Of a DNA stretch of 64,000 nucleotides, positions 46,659-57,182 are shown piece after piece. Within the stretch, counting starts at the first letter, position 1; each line of letters begins with the position of its first letter. Both the position numbers and the translations under genes were made by a program. The stretch is taken from the NCBI RefSeq assembly GCF_030272615.1, contig NC_081405.1, positions 572,137,752 through 572,201,751 on the forward strand, given 5' to 3'. Below the pieces are notes generated by a model. That model was not told the origin of the DNA. It did not search any database and saw nothing but the letters and a program-made list of their open reading frames with translations. This DNA is from Cryptomeria japonica. Lineage: Eukaryota > Streptophyta > Pinopsida > Cupressales > Cupressaceae.

Positions 46659-47858
46659 TGTAGCATCGTAAAATTGTGACACTTGCAATTTCGACTGCAT
46701 TTGGGTCTTCACGATGGCGGTGCAATGTTGAACTTAAATGGAGACCCCGAAACCTGTTTATGACATCAAAAACTGCATCTTTCTGCACCTTGGCCTGATC
46801 CTCCTTGCACCCTACTGTCCCGGGAGGTGGGACCATGGCGCCCAGCGCCCTAGTCCCTGGCCCTATTTTGGGCCCAATCTCTTGTTGGGCATTGGGTCTT
46901 CAAGTTTGCAATTTGGAAAATAATGCTCCTAGGTCGGCCTAAGGTCGGAAAAATCAGTCTCCTAACCCTAATTGACAAGTATATAAACTACATTTCCCCT
47001 CCCAGAAAGGAGGAGGAAAAACACATGTGTGCAAGAGGCGGAAGCGATAGGCAAATATTCAAACATTTAAACATTCAAGCATTCAAGCATTCCTTCAAGC
47101 AATTGAGCATTCTAGGTCTCCATTCAAGGCTAGGTGTTGCATTCAAGACAAGGATTCAACCATTGAAGAGGAGATCACCTACAACATACAACATACAACA
47201 TCATTACACCTTCGCATGTAAGAATACAAACATTCTTACAACAAGGTATCAGTACTTGATTACATTACAAACACTTACATTTACAACATTCTCATTTCTT
47301 AGTTAATTCCAAAACTAGGGTTTGACCTGAAGGCAAACCCCTAATCCCTAACCCCCCAATCGTCCTCTCTTTTCTGTGGGTAGGTTGCAGGTACGCGACT
47401 ATAATTGAAGATCTGGAATCCTTGTGCAGAGACGAACAGATCCCCCTTCGTTTCGCAGATTTTTTGGAGGACCGTGTGCACTCCGGGCACCATCGTCCTG
47501 TCAACTTTTGCTCAAACTTGCAGGACAGCATCATCTCGACATTTTACTGCTAATTTCAGCTCCGTAGCTTCATCCCGTGTCCCTATCTCCGTCTACAAGC
47601 GAATCTTTCTTACTTTTACATACATTCCTAGTTCAATCCTTTCTATCTACATTCTTTACAAAAGAGGGTATCCTTGATGTCTCAACCCTTGAAACTCATT
47701 TAGAATTCAATCTTGCATTGTGTGGGATTGGATCTTGTGGGTTTCAACCCCTCTTTTGAATGTAAAGTCTCTCCTAAGTGAAAACCGTCAATCTTAGTGA
47801 CCTCCTTTCTCTCTCCATGGAGTGGGGGAACACCTAGGGTTCGATTTTCCGCTTTACA
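46659..47858 (+). repeat. Gypsy-3 3' LTR
   Basis: 1,200 bp, same ends as the 5' LTR, with a single GGACC...GTCC hairpin segment (46830-46856) where the 5' LTR has two. TATA box at 46980-46987. Confidence 0.93.
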
Positions 47859-48859
47859 ACATGATATAAATACTAACATGATTCTAAGGACAATATGTTT
47901 TCTTCACATAATAGCCCTATGATGCTTGACAATTATCCTTCACTATCCTAGTAACACTCTAGAGTCCATAACTATCACTTGAAGCTTAGTGTGTGTTATT
48001 TTCTTAATAGAACTTCATCTTATCCATAAAATTATCCTCCATGATTTGGGAAGATCCAATTTAAAGCTAAATAACACCCTAATTTGTATGTACATCTTTC
48101 TTTCTTCATAATAAATTGCTCATATTTCTTCAATTTAGTTATATTGATGCAGTCTCCAACTACAACAGTCGTCTTAGTTGGTATTAATCAACCTACAAGC
48201 ATAATGAAGAAAATAGAATTCAAATTATTTTCAATAAAATGTTAAACCCAAATTCAATCATTAATATCATATAAATATAAATAAAAATTAGGACTTTACT
48301 TATGTTGGGAAAAAAAATCCCTTATAGATCCCATTGTAATCCTAGTTTTAAAAAACACTAGTTGAAATGCATCATAAATTGTATGTAAAATATTAAAAAT
48401 AGATGTAATTGTAGGGATGCCATGACATCTAGGCCCAAACTAAGATTTATTTTTAAATTAAAACATCTAAAAATATAGGGCTCAAAACTAATAACTCATA
48501 TGTTTTTGTCAATTACTGTTAGCACAATCTAATGGTTTAAATTTGGGCTTATCATTTTTTAACTCATTCCTAATACGAAAACTAATTTTTTTAGATGAAC
48601 TTAAAATATATCTTAATCCCCTTTAATCAAGTCTAAACACCACTCCAAAAGAGTTTTAATAGACTTAAAGATAAAATACTTAATTAGAGCAATCAATTTT
48701 TATCTTTGAATGGAAGAATTCAAGTGGCAAATTATTATTTTTATTGCTTCCCATGTTTACTATTCTTCATGTTGGGTGCCATTTAAGGGAAAATATGAAG
48801 ATAGACTAACAATATTATGTCTTACATTTTAAGCTACCCATGGGAGATAGACTAACTTT
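47859..48859. other. AT-rich spacer
   Basis: I see no gene or clear repeat beyond the first 5 bases, which are the Gypsy-3 target duplication. Confidence 0.5.
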
Positions 48860-49522
48860 TGCAGATGTATTGAAAATATGAAGCATACATTTTGGGATTG
48901 TTCTTTCATTAGAAAGCAATGGAATGGCATCTTTAAAAAAGATTCTGCTATATTCTATCATAATTGAAATTGGAAAGAAGCTCTCTTTGGATTTGGTTTG
49001 CATGATGATGACATAGATGATTCTATTAGACAAGTTATTTTGAGACATATTTGGAAGGCAAGGTGCTCTGCGATGTTTTCAAGAAACTCTCTTCAAGCAA
49101 CAAGTATTCTATTGATTTACTCTGACATAGTTTTTCAAGTTTCCTTTTTATCGTCACAACTTCCAAATTTGTGTAAGAAGAATGCTTCGACAATGGTACA
49201 ACTTCAATGAATGAAAGTTCAAGCAAATTAGCCTCAGAATAGATGCAATGTGAACTTATGCAAAGTGTGTAGTCATGCTTCTTCAATGTAATGCCACTTG
49301 TTGGATTGTTGCATATGTTCTTAGGTTGCAAGTTTTTTGTTGTTACTCTTCAAATAAATACCACTTGTTGGCTCATTGTAATTTCTCTTAGTTTGTAATT
49401 GCTCTTAGTTTGTAATTGTTTGATCTAGTTCAAGGTTTTTCTTTTTTCAACTACTTATTGTAGTTGTAATTCTTTATAATTCTACTTTGAATCAATGTAT
49501 AAGAGTATAATATAAAAAAAAA
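48860..49522 (+). pseudogene. LINE (non-LTR retrotransposon) 3' end
   Basis: The frame from 48860 to 49210 gives the zinc finger found after the RT of plant L1-type LINEs (CRCIENMKHTFWDC) followed by FGFGLHDDDIDD and HIWKARCSAMFSRN, the usual W.IWKAR end. One in-frame TGA lies near 48964. The 3' untranslated part ends in an A-run (49514-49522), as expected for target-primed insertion. Everything upstream of the finger is missing: a typical 5'-truncated copy. Confidence 0.72.
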
Positions 49523-49899
49523 CCTAAGAAAAAAAAATGACATCACACAAGAATACCTAAGAGAAACCAAAAAAACAATTCAACCAAGGAGTGAATCATG
49601 AATCCTTGAAACAAGGTAAGGTTGGATTTTTTTACATTCATGTTATAACTCTCAAATTAGACACTCCTAGATGACATATTTATAGAAATTAAAAATAAAA
49701 AGATTCAAATTTATATTATCTAGTAATCATGTGTAACAAATATACAACATCATCAGTAAAAAAAAAAATTATTCACTAAAAAGTCATATAGGCATACAAT
49801 GTCATATGTTAATAAAAATATAATCTATGTACAAGAAAGCCATATAGGCTTACAACAATGCTATATAGGAAAAAATGTCACATGTCGATAAATAAAAAT

Positions 49900-50945
49900 A
49901 TATGCATAAAACTACCATATAGGCATAGAAAAAAGTCATAATATAATCCGTCCTTTCCACTATGATGAAGAGTTGACAACCCTTTTATGGTTGAGTAGTT
50001 GTAGAGCCAAGTTAGGATGGTTTCTTTTAAAGCAATTGCCTTGAACTCCTCTCTAAATATTTTTGGAGTTCCACCTAATATAATTAAAAAAAATATACAC
50101 ACTAATATAGAAAGAGTGATTTTTTATAGAATGACATATAAATGAATAATCACTTACCGCCATTTGACAATCAGTCTCAAGAAATGGTTTCCTCTCTTCA
50201 TTTGTCTAAGGGGCAGGTGCATGATATAGAGTTGTAACCCCCTATGACAAACACAAAGAAATAAAATAGGCTTCAAATGAATATAATTCAAATTTATACT
50301 AATACAAGTGGGATAAAATAAAATATAAAATATAAAATTTGATAATTTGGCTCATACCTTATCAAAGGCTTCAAAGACAAAATTACCATAGTAATGCCTA
50401 ACTACATTGTGCCATGAATATTAGGAGGAGTATCAATTGAATTCATCAACTATAAATAAAATATTATATTACCAAAATCCACCTAACATTATTTAAAATT
50501 TTAATGATTAAAAATATTCAAGCTTACCTTAGTGAAAGTTGTATGACCACTTCCATCAACAAACCTCATGATGTTGAAATTCCAACAATCACCTATTAAC
50601 CATCTAATATGAATTTTAATATTACCATTCCTTTAAGGTAAAAATATTTACATGTACTATATTTGCTTTTTTTTTACTAAGTATATACCTATCAAATCAA
50701 TATAATCACATAATTGGGAGTTGAAGGGCTACCCCATTTACATTAATTTTCAATTATTAAAAATAAATATAGTAAATCTTACATTTCAAAAGGAAATATA
50801 GTAAATTGAATTTAACCTTATTCAAAATTACTTGTCTATCAATATCAGATATTATATTTGGTAGGTCATCTATGAACAACATATCTTGACCTAACATATT
50901 GTTGGCCATGTGTGTCTTGACCATCCTTAGACCCATAATCACAAA
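49900..50945 (-). pseudogene. Unidentified spliced gene fragment
   Basis: On the minus strand there are short coding-like blocks bounded by good splice signals: HMANNMLGQDMLFIDDLPNI (50940-50815); MRFVDGSGHTTFTK, ending at AAG/GTAAGC (about 50530); a block entered after TTTATAG and left at AAG/GTATGAG (50460-50360); a block after GTCATAG ending at GCG/GTAAGTG (50245-50155) with LYHAPAP and NEERKPFLETDCQ; and GTPKIFREEFKAIALKET (50075-49925). In-frame stops and a frameshift indicate decay. I do not recognise the protein. The intron structure argues for a host gene copy or a spliced DNA-transposon gene, not an LTR element. Confidence 0.4.
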
Positions 50946-51712
50946 TAAACATAAAATTTTGACAAAGATAAGGTGAAATTCAAGACCTAAGACCTTTCCC
51001 TTGTCACCCTATGTTAAAGGTTTGGTGAATTTTAACGCAATTGCTTTGTTTTAGTATATTTTAAGTCTTTTTGCATTTTATGCTTATCTTTTTATTTGTA
51101 TTTATGTTTTTTATTTGTAGATATTGAATTAATTGTAGTTTTTCTAGGGAAGGAGGTCTAGTAGTTGCTCATGCTCCAATAGTTTCTCATTAATACATGC
51201 AAATTAAAAGCCTAGTAAAATATTCCACATGTGCCTATAGTTGCCACTTGTGCATGTGTAGTTAATAATTTTTTTTATTGGGGAGTTCTGTAACTTTTTT
51301 TGGTGATCATAGCACACACTTTTTGGGATATCTATATGTAGATATTTGTCAACACCTTTATTATAAGAATTTTTATTAAAGGACTTGAGACGATTTTTTA
51401 GTGGCAGTACCAAATGGTTATTAGCACATGTATGCACAAATATCCAACAACACTACTAAATAACCATTTTTGGACCCTTGTACACATAACGACTCCTTTC
51501 ACATACATCATAAGTACCCAAAAACTAAAACATTATCTTTAAACCTTTAAATCACATACCAATAAAATAAAAAAATATTTGTAAAAATTTGTACCATTTA
51601 AAAAGTTAAAATATGCAAGTTAGGATTAACAACTAATAGACTTTTTCTCTACTGTAAATTAATTTTTTTATATATTTTATTTTTGATATGAGAGAATAGA
51701 CATTTAATTACT
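50946..51712. other. AT-rich spacer
   Basis: No supported gene or repeat. Confidence 0.5.
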
Positions 51713-53170
51713 TGTAGATACCTAAAACTTGCATACTTAATTAAATGCATTTTATTTATTTAATTATCATTTATCCACCCTATAAGTTAAACTAAGGTTT
51801 AATTAATATCCCCTTTTCTTCTATCTAACCATTAATTAAATACAACATTTAATTAATATCCCCTTTCTTCCATTAATTGAATAAATTCTATTTATTTAAT
51901 TAAATTCTCTTCCACCATTTTAATTGAATTTACATATAATTAAATCCTTTCTGCAAATAAATAAATAAATATTTATTTATAAATCCCCCACTTGCATTTT
52001 CCTACAAATGCAAGCTGCATTAATTTTAGTTGAAATAAATCTTTTTATTTTAAATAAAATTCATGTTTATCCCACTTGCATTCTCCTACATTTTCCATTA
52101 ACCTCCTAATCATTCTTCTAGAAGTCCTCAAATCTCACTTAACTAGCCTAAATTCCTCTAATCATGTCACGTCCCTAAATTTGGGGGAGTCATTTCTCCA
52201 AATTTGGGGAAAGTCTTCAAAATGTGTTGAAGACTTAACATTTTTCAGCTAGTTAACTTGTTGAGTCTTCCAAATTTGTAAGGCCCTTACAAAAGCCTTG
52301 AAGGTTATCTACCTTCCAACAAGTTAACCTCCAAAATCTTCAAGTTAAGGCCCCTAATGGTTGTCCCTTTGACCATCTTCCAACTTTGCACAATAGTTTA
52401 ACTCTTGGACAATAGCCTTCATCCTTGGATAATAGCTTTATCCAATGGCTTATCCTCTTAAGGTTAACCCTCAAAGCTTAATAAGCATCTAATGCTTACT
52501 TAACATCCTCTCAGGCCTCCTCATGATGACACAAGTGTCAACATGAGATTAGGTTGAAAATCTCACATGGATTGATAACTTTCAATCCTGACCCTTGTTA
52601 AGATTACTCAATATTGACCATCCATTTGATCATTTCTTCTATAAATAGAGCTCCCATTTCCTCCATTTTTAAGATGATCCAAGTTTTATGCATCTACACT
52701 ATAGTCACATAACATTTAGCATTTTAGCCTCTCTTTGAAAGTAGTAATTAGATCATTTAGTAGCATCATAGCCTAGATTTATCATGTTTTACATATCATG
52801 TTAGTAATATATCATGTTAGTTTCATTTCCATGCTAGCCTAATATCATCTTAATATATCATTTTCATGCTAGTTTAGTTTCATATCAATCTCATCATCTT
52901 GCACTATTTCAATATCATAGTTTCATATCCATATCAAAATCATCACTAGGATTTTAGTTGCATTCATTTAGATATTAGATTATACAATATCTCTCGTTCT
53001 TTGAGTAGTCATCCCAAGATCAAGCGCTCTTCCAAGCTGAGAGCCACCTTGAATCTAAAGGATCCTTGGAGATAGAGGACAATGAGACATGCTTAAGGAT
53101 TTTGTTTCATTTGCTTGTCTTATGATTTGCTAACCTCTAACGTAATGTTTCATTGGTGTGTTTGTGTCTC
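51713..53170 (+). repeat. Lone LTR related to the Gypsy-2 LTR (right end approximate)
   Basis: Starts TGTAGATACCTAAAAC, matching the TGTAGACACCTAAAAT start of the Gypsy-2 LTR, and continues with the same kind of AATTAAAT...ATTTATTTAATT hairpins (51740-51990), a TATA box TATAAATAG (52640-52648) and a GGAGATAG word downstream. No internal domain or partner LTR follows, so it is a solo LTR or truncated copy of a sister family. The right end is not resolved. Confidence 0.6.
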
Positions 53171-53189
53171 TTTTGCTTATTAAGCTTTG

Positions 53190-53385
53190 AGGGTAATGTG
53201 AATCAATTCGGTATTAATGTATATGATGAGATTGAAACTAAACTAGCATGGAAAATGTGAATCAGTTTTGGTAGGTATTAATTGGTGTGTTAGGGTAATG
53301 TACATATGATGAGATTGATGTTAGGGTAATGTGAATCAATTCGATATTAATGTATATGATGAGATTGATGTTTCATTTTCATGCT
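53190..53385 (+). repeat. Duplicated AT-rich segment
   Basis: A 50-bp segment (GGGTAATGTGAATCAATTCG, then ATATGATGAGATTGA) occurs near 53190 and again near 53323, with part of it also around 53285. Confidence 0.65.
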
Positions 53386-53509
53386 TGTATATCATGTTTT
53401 GCATACCAATGTATCACATTATCATCATATCGATATTTGTTTGGTAGATAATGTGAATCCTTTTTTTTTTTTTATATTCTTTAATATAACAAAATAAGTT
53501 AGATTGACA

Positions 53510-54010
53510 ATGCACATTCATACCTTTGCATGGAAAACTTAGATATTTTATCCTCGCTTCATAGAGGATGAGTTGGAGATATAGACATTCAATTAATTAT
53601 TACTATTTGTGTACCAAACTTAGATATTCTTTTCTTCCTTTGATCAGAATGAATTGGAAATGTAGACATTGAATTAATTATAATGTCTACTTGATCCATC
53701 AGATCAGTTAGAATTAATTATAATGTCTACTTGATCTACCAAATCAGCCGAAAATGTGTACATTCAATTAATTATTATTTGTTTGAATGGAAAACTTAAA
53801 TATTTTATCATTCTCTTGAAGAGGTTGAAGTCGAGATGCATACATTCAATTAATTGTAATGCTTACTCAGTCAAATCAGCTCATCGTGTCATACGAAACG
53901 ACAAAATATATAAAATGTTCCATTCACGCTACTCCGTCAATTCAGCTCATCGTGCTTATCAAGTCATACGAAACGACAAAATATATAAAATTTTCCATTC
54001 ACACTACGAA
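53510..54010 (+). repeat. Degenerate tandem repeats upstream of the NLR gene
   Basis: Repeated words CATTCAATTAATTAT, TAATGTCTACTTGATC and AAATCAGC from about 53550 to 53880. Then two 40-bp copies differing at one base (53888-53927 and 53963-54002) 75 bp apart, each containing TACGAAACGAC and TATATAAAA. Confidence 0.75.
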
Positions 54011-54102
54011 AGTAACTGAAAGTCAACTCTTTCAGTCCCGCTCATCCTCGGCTGTGTTTATTCTGGCTTAATCTGTCAAATTAACAAGATTTGTTATACG
54101 TT

Positions 54103-54186
54103 TCTATGATTGACATTTACCACTAACATCGCGTATTAATGACATCTATGATTGACATTTACCGCTAACATTGCGTATTAATTACA
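54103..54186 (+). repeat. 42-bp tandem duplication
   Basis: Two adjacent 42-bp units (54103-54144 and 54145-54186), both starting TCTATGATTGACATTTACC, with three differences. Confidence 0.85.
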
Positions 54187-54344
54187 TCATATTATTTTTT
54201 GGAACAGAATAGAAGCGTCCCTCATCCTCATCCTCTCCCATCAAAAGATAAAAAATATGAAGTTTTCTATTTACGTTGGAACGGCAAGCGACGAAGAAAA
54301 ATAAACTATTGATTTAGGTAATGGACTAGAAGCCTCCTTTTTCT

Positions 54345-54352
54345 TATAAATT
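54345..54352 (+). promoter_or_regulatory. Likely TATA box of the NLR gene
   Basis: TATAAATT about 100 bp before the preferred ATG, in an AT-rich region with no closer candidate. Confidence 0.45.
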
Positions 54353-54452
54353 TAGAGAATTGTCATGTTGTTATACACAACATTCAACCAAGTTTGAGCT
54401 GCATTGTTATTCATTTCTCTCTTGTAAATTCAAAGCCTGTAACAAATTAAAA

Positions 54453-57182
54453 ATGGCTTCAGGACTTGCTGTTGCAGTTACCAAAGGCGTTGTTGGAAAG
54501 CTTGGTGAGCTTGTGGTGCAGCAAGTATTGAATGAGGTATCGCTGTTGCGCAACTTCGGTGATGACTTTAAATGGTTGCAGAAGAAGTTCAACTATATAT
54601 CTGGTGCTCTGCAACATGCAGATAACCAAAATGTGCACAATGTTCCTGTGAAGCAATGGCTGGCAGAAGTGAGGGATATTGCTTTTGATGCAGAAGATAT
54701 AACTGATGAGTGTTCTGTTGAGCATTTGTATACAAATACCAGTCAAGTGTGTGTGTGCAGTTATAGTCAATTAAGCTTCAACCGTAAAATGGGAAAGAGG
54801 ATTAAGACCCTGAAGGATAGGGTGAGCTCTGTTATTCAAGATGGAGAACACCTCAAGCTATTACATGACTTGCCCCGTTTAGATCAACCCTCAAGTAGTA
54901 GTGCATCGGGAAGAGGAACCCAGTTCAGAAGAGGGAGTGCCATCTTGGAGGTAGATCCACAAGCAGTGGGCGTGGAGGAGAAGGCAGAGGAAATACTGAG
55001 ATTGTTAGAGCAGCCTGCAGTTGGTGTCGTTGCCGTCGTGGGAATGGGCGGGCTGGGTAAAACATTCCTTCTCCAGCATGTCTACAACAGAAATAAACAA
55101 AGGTATGAGCATTCTGCCTGGATTTCTGTATCACAAACTTGTTCTCTTAGAACTTTACAATGTGACCTAGCCAAGCAGATTAATTTGCAAATAGAGGGTA
55201 GTATAAGTGAGGTGCTAGTCGCTGATTTGATTCATGGGCATTTAGACGGTAAGAGGTGTTTGATTGTTCTAGATGATGTTTGGAGGAGTAGTGTAGAAGG
55301 TGACATTATACAAAGGCTTGGTCTTCCCACTGGCAGTAATAGCCAGTGTAAAATTGTGGTTACTACTAGAAGTAGAGAGGTTGCCGCTAACGTTAGAGCT
55401 CAAATCTATGAGATGCAACAACTCTCAAAGGAGGACAGTTGGAAGCTATTTTGCCTCTTTGCCTTCCGCGATAGAGAGGAAAATAGGCCGCCCAAGGACC
55501 TGGAGAGCTTGACTCATCAAATTGTAGAGAAATGTGGGAGTCTGCCCCTCGCAATTAAAACAGTTGCAGCATCCATGACAAACTTTGTGAGCTTATGGGA
55601 CTGGGAGTCAAAACTGAAGCAGTTAAAAGATGCAATAGGGGCAGAGGACTACATGATGCAAATCCTCAAGTTGAGTTATGACTCTCTTCCTTCCCATCTA
55701 AAGTCTTGTTTTGCTTATTTTTCGTTCTTTCCGAAGGACACAAAGATAGATTTTATTACGAATGCAGACACCCAATCTATACACCAAGACTATTTGATAT
55801 ACTTGTGGATAGCTGAAGGTTATATTCCACAAGAAAATGAGCAAGAACAGTGCGACACTGGTTTGAATTACCTACACCAACTGGTTAATCTATGTTTAGT
55901 GGAAGTAAACACAGTTTGTTTAGGTTACACTGTGCATGACTTGTTGCATGACTTGGCTATTAATGTAAGTAAAGAACACAAGTGTCAATTTCATCTTCTC
56001 TTACAAGAAACAAGCTGCCGCCGGCTACTACTCGGTAAGAAAGGTATAACCAATGATGCAATTTCAGATAGATCTCTTCATCGTCAGCAATTTCTTCGCA
56101 CTCTTTCAGTATTTGAGAATCCAGATATTACAAGAATTCCAGAACACTTGTTTGATCGTCTGAGACTACTCCGGGTTCTCGACTTAAGCAACACCGCCAT
56201 CTCTGCGTTGCCAAAATGTGTTGGGAAATTGAAGCTTTTAAAGGTTTTGAATCTGTCTCAAACAAAGATCACGGAGCTGCCGGATTGTCTTAGAAGACTC
56301 AAGTCTCTTCAGTTTCTTGATGTTTGTGGATGCACTGCCTTACAATGTGTACCTAACTGGATAAATGAACTCAAGTCTCTTTCCCATCTCGATGTAAGAG
56401 ACTGCTCAGAAGAACTTCCAAGTCATATGCCCAAGGGAATATCAGCGCTGTCGAATCTGATAACACTGAGATCACATGACATTCTACTCTGTTATGAAGA
56501 TAATGATTTCTTAAATGTTAAAGACATCGGCAATTTGATCAATCTCAGGGAAATAAGTTTTTATTTAGAAGATGTAGATGGGTTGCGAAGTGTAGAAGAT
56601 GGTATCCTTGAGAGACTGGTGAAAATGAGAAATCTTGGAGTAGGTAATAATATTACTCCATCGGAGGATGATTTTCTTCCAGCATTCCCAGAGACAATAA
56701 ATGTTATGAAAGATCTTGAACATCTTGGTCTTTCCCGTTTCTCCGTGCCAAGTTGGATATGCGGTATGGTAAATCTGACAACACTAGAATTGTATGAGTG
56801 TAGCAATTATCCGTCACTCCAAAACATGCCCAACTTGCAATCACTGCTTTTGAAAAATGATTCAAGATGCACAGAATTGCCAAACAGCTTTGGTGAGTGT
56901 GGGGGATTTCCTCAGCTAGTTAGGCTGTATATTTTTGATTTCCCTCTTTTGGAGGAGTTGCCGACCCTGCAGGAGGGAGCGATGGAACGTCTGGAAGGAC
57001 TATGGATATGCAATTGTCCGCAGGTGAAGAAAGTTCCAGAGGGATTGGAGCCGTTGAGGAGATTAAAGCTGATACAGGTGGAGGACGCAAGTGCTGAGTT
57101 AGAGGAAAGGTTAAAGGAAGGAGGGAAAGATTGGAATAAAATCAAAGCTAATAATCTTCACATCGACATAGAGGTGTATTAG
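54453..57182 (+). CDS. CC-NB-ARC-LRR (CNL) immune receptor, intact
   Basis: Single-exon ORF of 909 residues starting at MASGLAVAV; the frame is open to a further ATG at 54360, but that 31-residue extension is cysteine-rich and unlike CNL starts. Rx-like coiled-coil, residues 1-140, with an EDVID-type motif (VRDIAFDAEDITDEC). NB-ARC, about 170-500: P-loop GMGGLGKT (197-204), RNBS-A (SAWISVSQTC), kinase-2 LIVLDDVW (270-277; the final W is typical of CNL), RNBS-B KIVVTTR (300-306), GLPL as CGSLPLA (361-367), RNBS-D CFAYFSFFPKD (419-429), MHD as VHD (494-496). LRRs about 548-890 (LRVLDLSNTAISALPKC; LKVLNLSQTKITELPDC). Such receptors sense pathogen effectors and trigger cell death; the ATP-binding switch residues are all present. 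No stop, frameshift or TE inside it. Ligand unknown. Confidence 0.95.
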   Translation: MASGLAVAVTKGVVGKLGELVVQQVLNEVSLLRNFGDDFKWLQKKFNYISGALQHADNQNVHNVPVKQWLAEVRDIAFDAEDITDECSVEHLYTNTSQVCVCSYSQLSFNRKMGKRIKTLKDRVSSVIQDGEHLKLLHDLPRLDQPSSSSASGRGTQFRRGSAILEVDPQAVGVEEKAEEILRLLEQPAVGVVAVVGMGGLGKTFLLQHVYNRNKQRYEHSAWISVSQTCSLRTLQCDLAKQINLQIEGSISEVLVADLIHGHLDGKRCLIVLDDVWRSSVEGDIIQRLGLPTGSNSQCKIVVTTRSREVAANVRAQIYEMQQLSKEDSWKLFCLFAFRDREENRPPKDLESLTHQIVEKCGSLPLAIKTVAASMTNFVSLWDWESKLKQLKDAIGAEDYMMQILKLSYDSLPSHLKSCFAYFSFFPKDTKIDFITNADTQSIHQDYLIYLWIAEGYIPQENEQEQCDTGLNYLHQLVNLCLVEVNTVCLGYTVHDLLHDLAINVSKEHKCQFHLLLQETSCRRLLLGKKGITNDAISDRSLHRQQFLRTLSVFENPDITRIPEHLFDRLRLLRVLDLSNTAISALPKCVGKLKLLKVLNLSQTKITELPDCLRRLKSLQFLDVCGCTALQCVPNWINELKSLSHLDVRDCSEELPSHMPKGISALSNLITLRSHDILLCYEDNDFLNVKDIGNLINLREISFYLEDVDGLRSVEDGILERLVKMRNLGVGNNITPSEDDFLPAFPETINVMKDLEHLGLSRFSVPSWICGMVNLTTLELYECSNYPSLQNMPNLQSLLLKNDSRCTELPNSFGECGGFPQLVRLYIFDFPLLEELPTLQEGAMERLEGLWICNCPQVKKVPEGLEPLRRLKLIQVEDASAELEERLKEGGKDWNKIKANNLHIDIEVY

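Larger units (their letters stand above)
39963..47858 (+). mobile_element. Gypsy-3, gag-only Ty3/gypsy-type element
   Basis: 7,896 bp with LTRs 39963-41193 (1,231 bp) and 46659-47858 (1,200 bp), starting TGTAGC and ending CTTTACA, flanked by a perfect 5-bp duplication ACATG (39958-39962 and 47859-47863). The LTRs differ by roughly 3% by hand count plus one 31-bp tandem unit present twice in the 5' LTR and once in the 3' LTR. Inside: primer site, 1.2-kb leader, one long gag/protease-like frame, a 3' region. No RT, RNase H or integrase. It fits the class of non-autonomous LTR elements that keep only gag. Confidence 0.93.

Noticed and set aside
39963-47858. Endogenous pararetrovirus
   Set aside because: LTRs, tRNA-primed site after the LTR and target duplication show an LTR retrotransposon; no movement-protein or coat-protein features.
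54360-54452. Earlier ATG giving a 31-residue extension of the NLR
   Set aside because: The extension is cysteine-rich and unlike CNL N-termini; it sits within 15 bp of the TATA-like box, leaving no room for a normal transcript leader.
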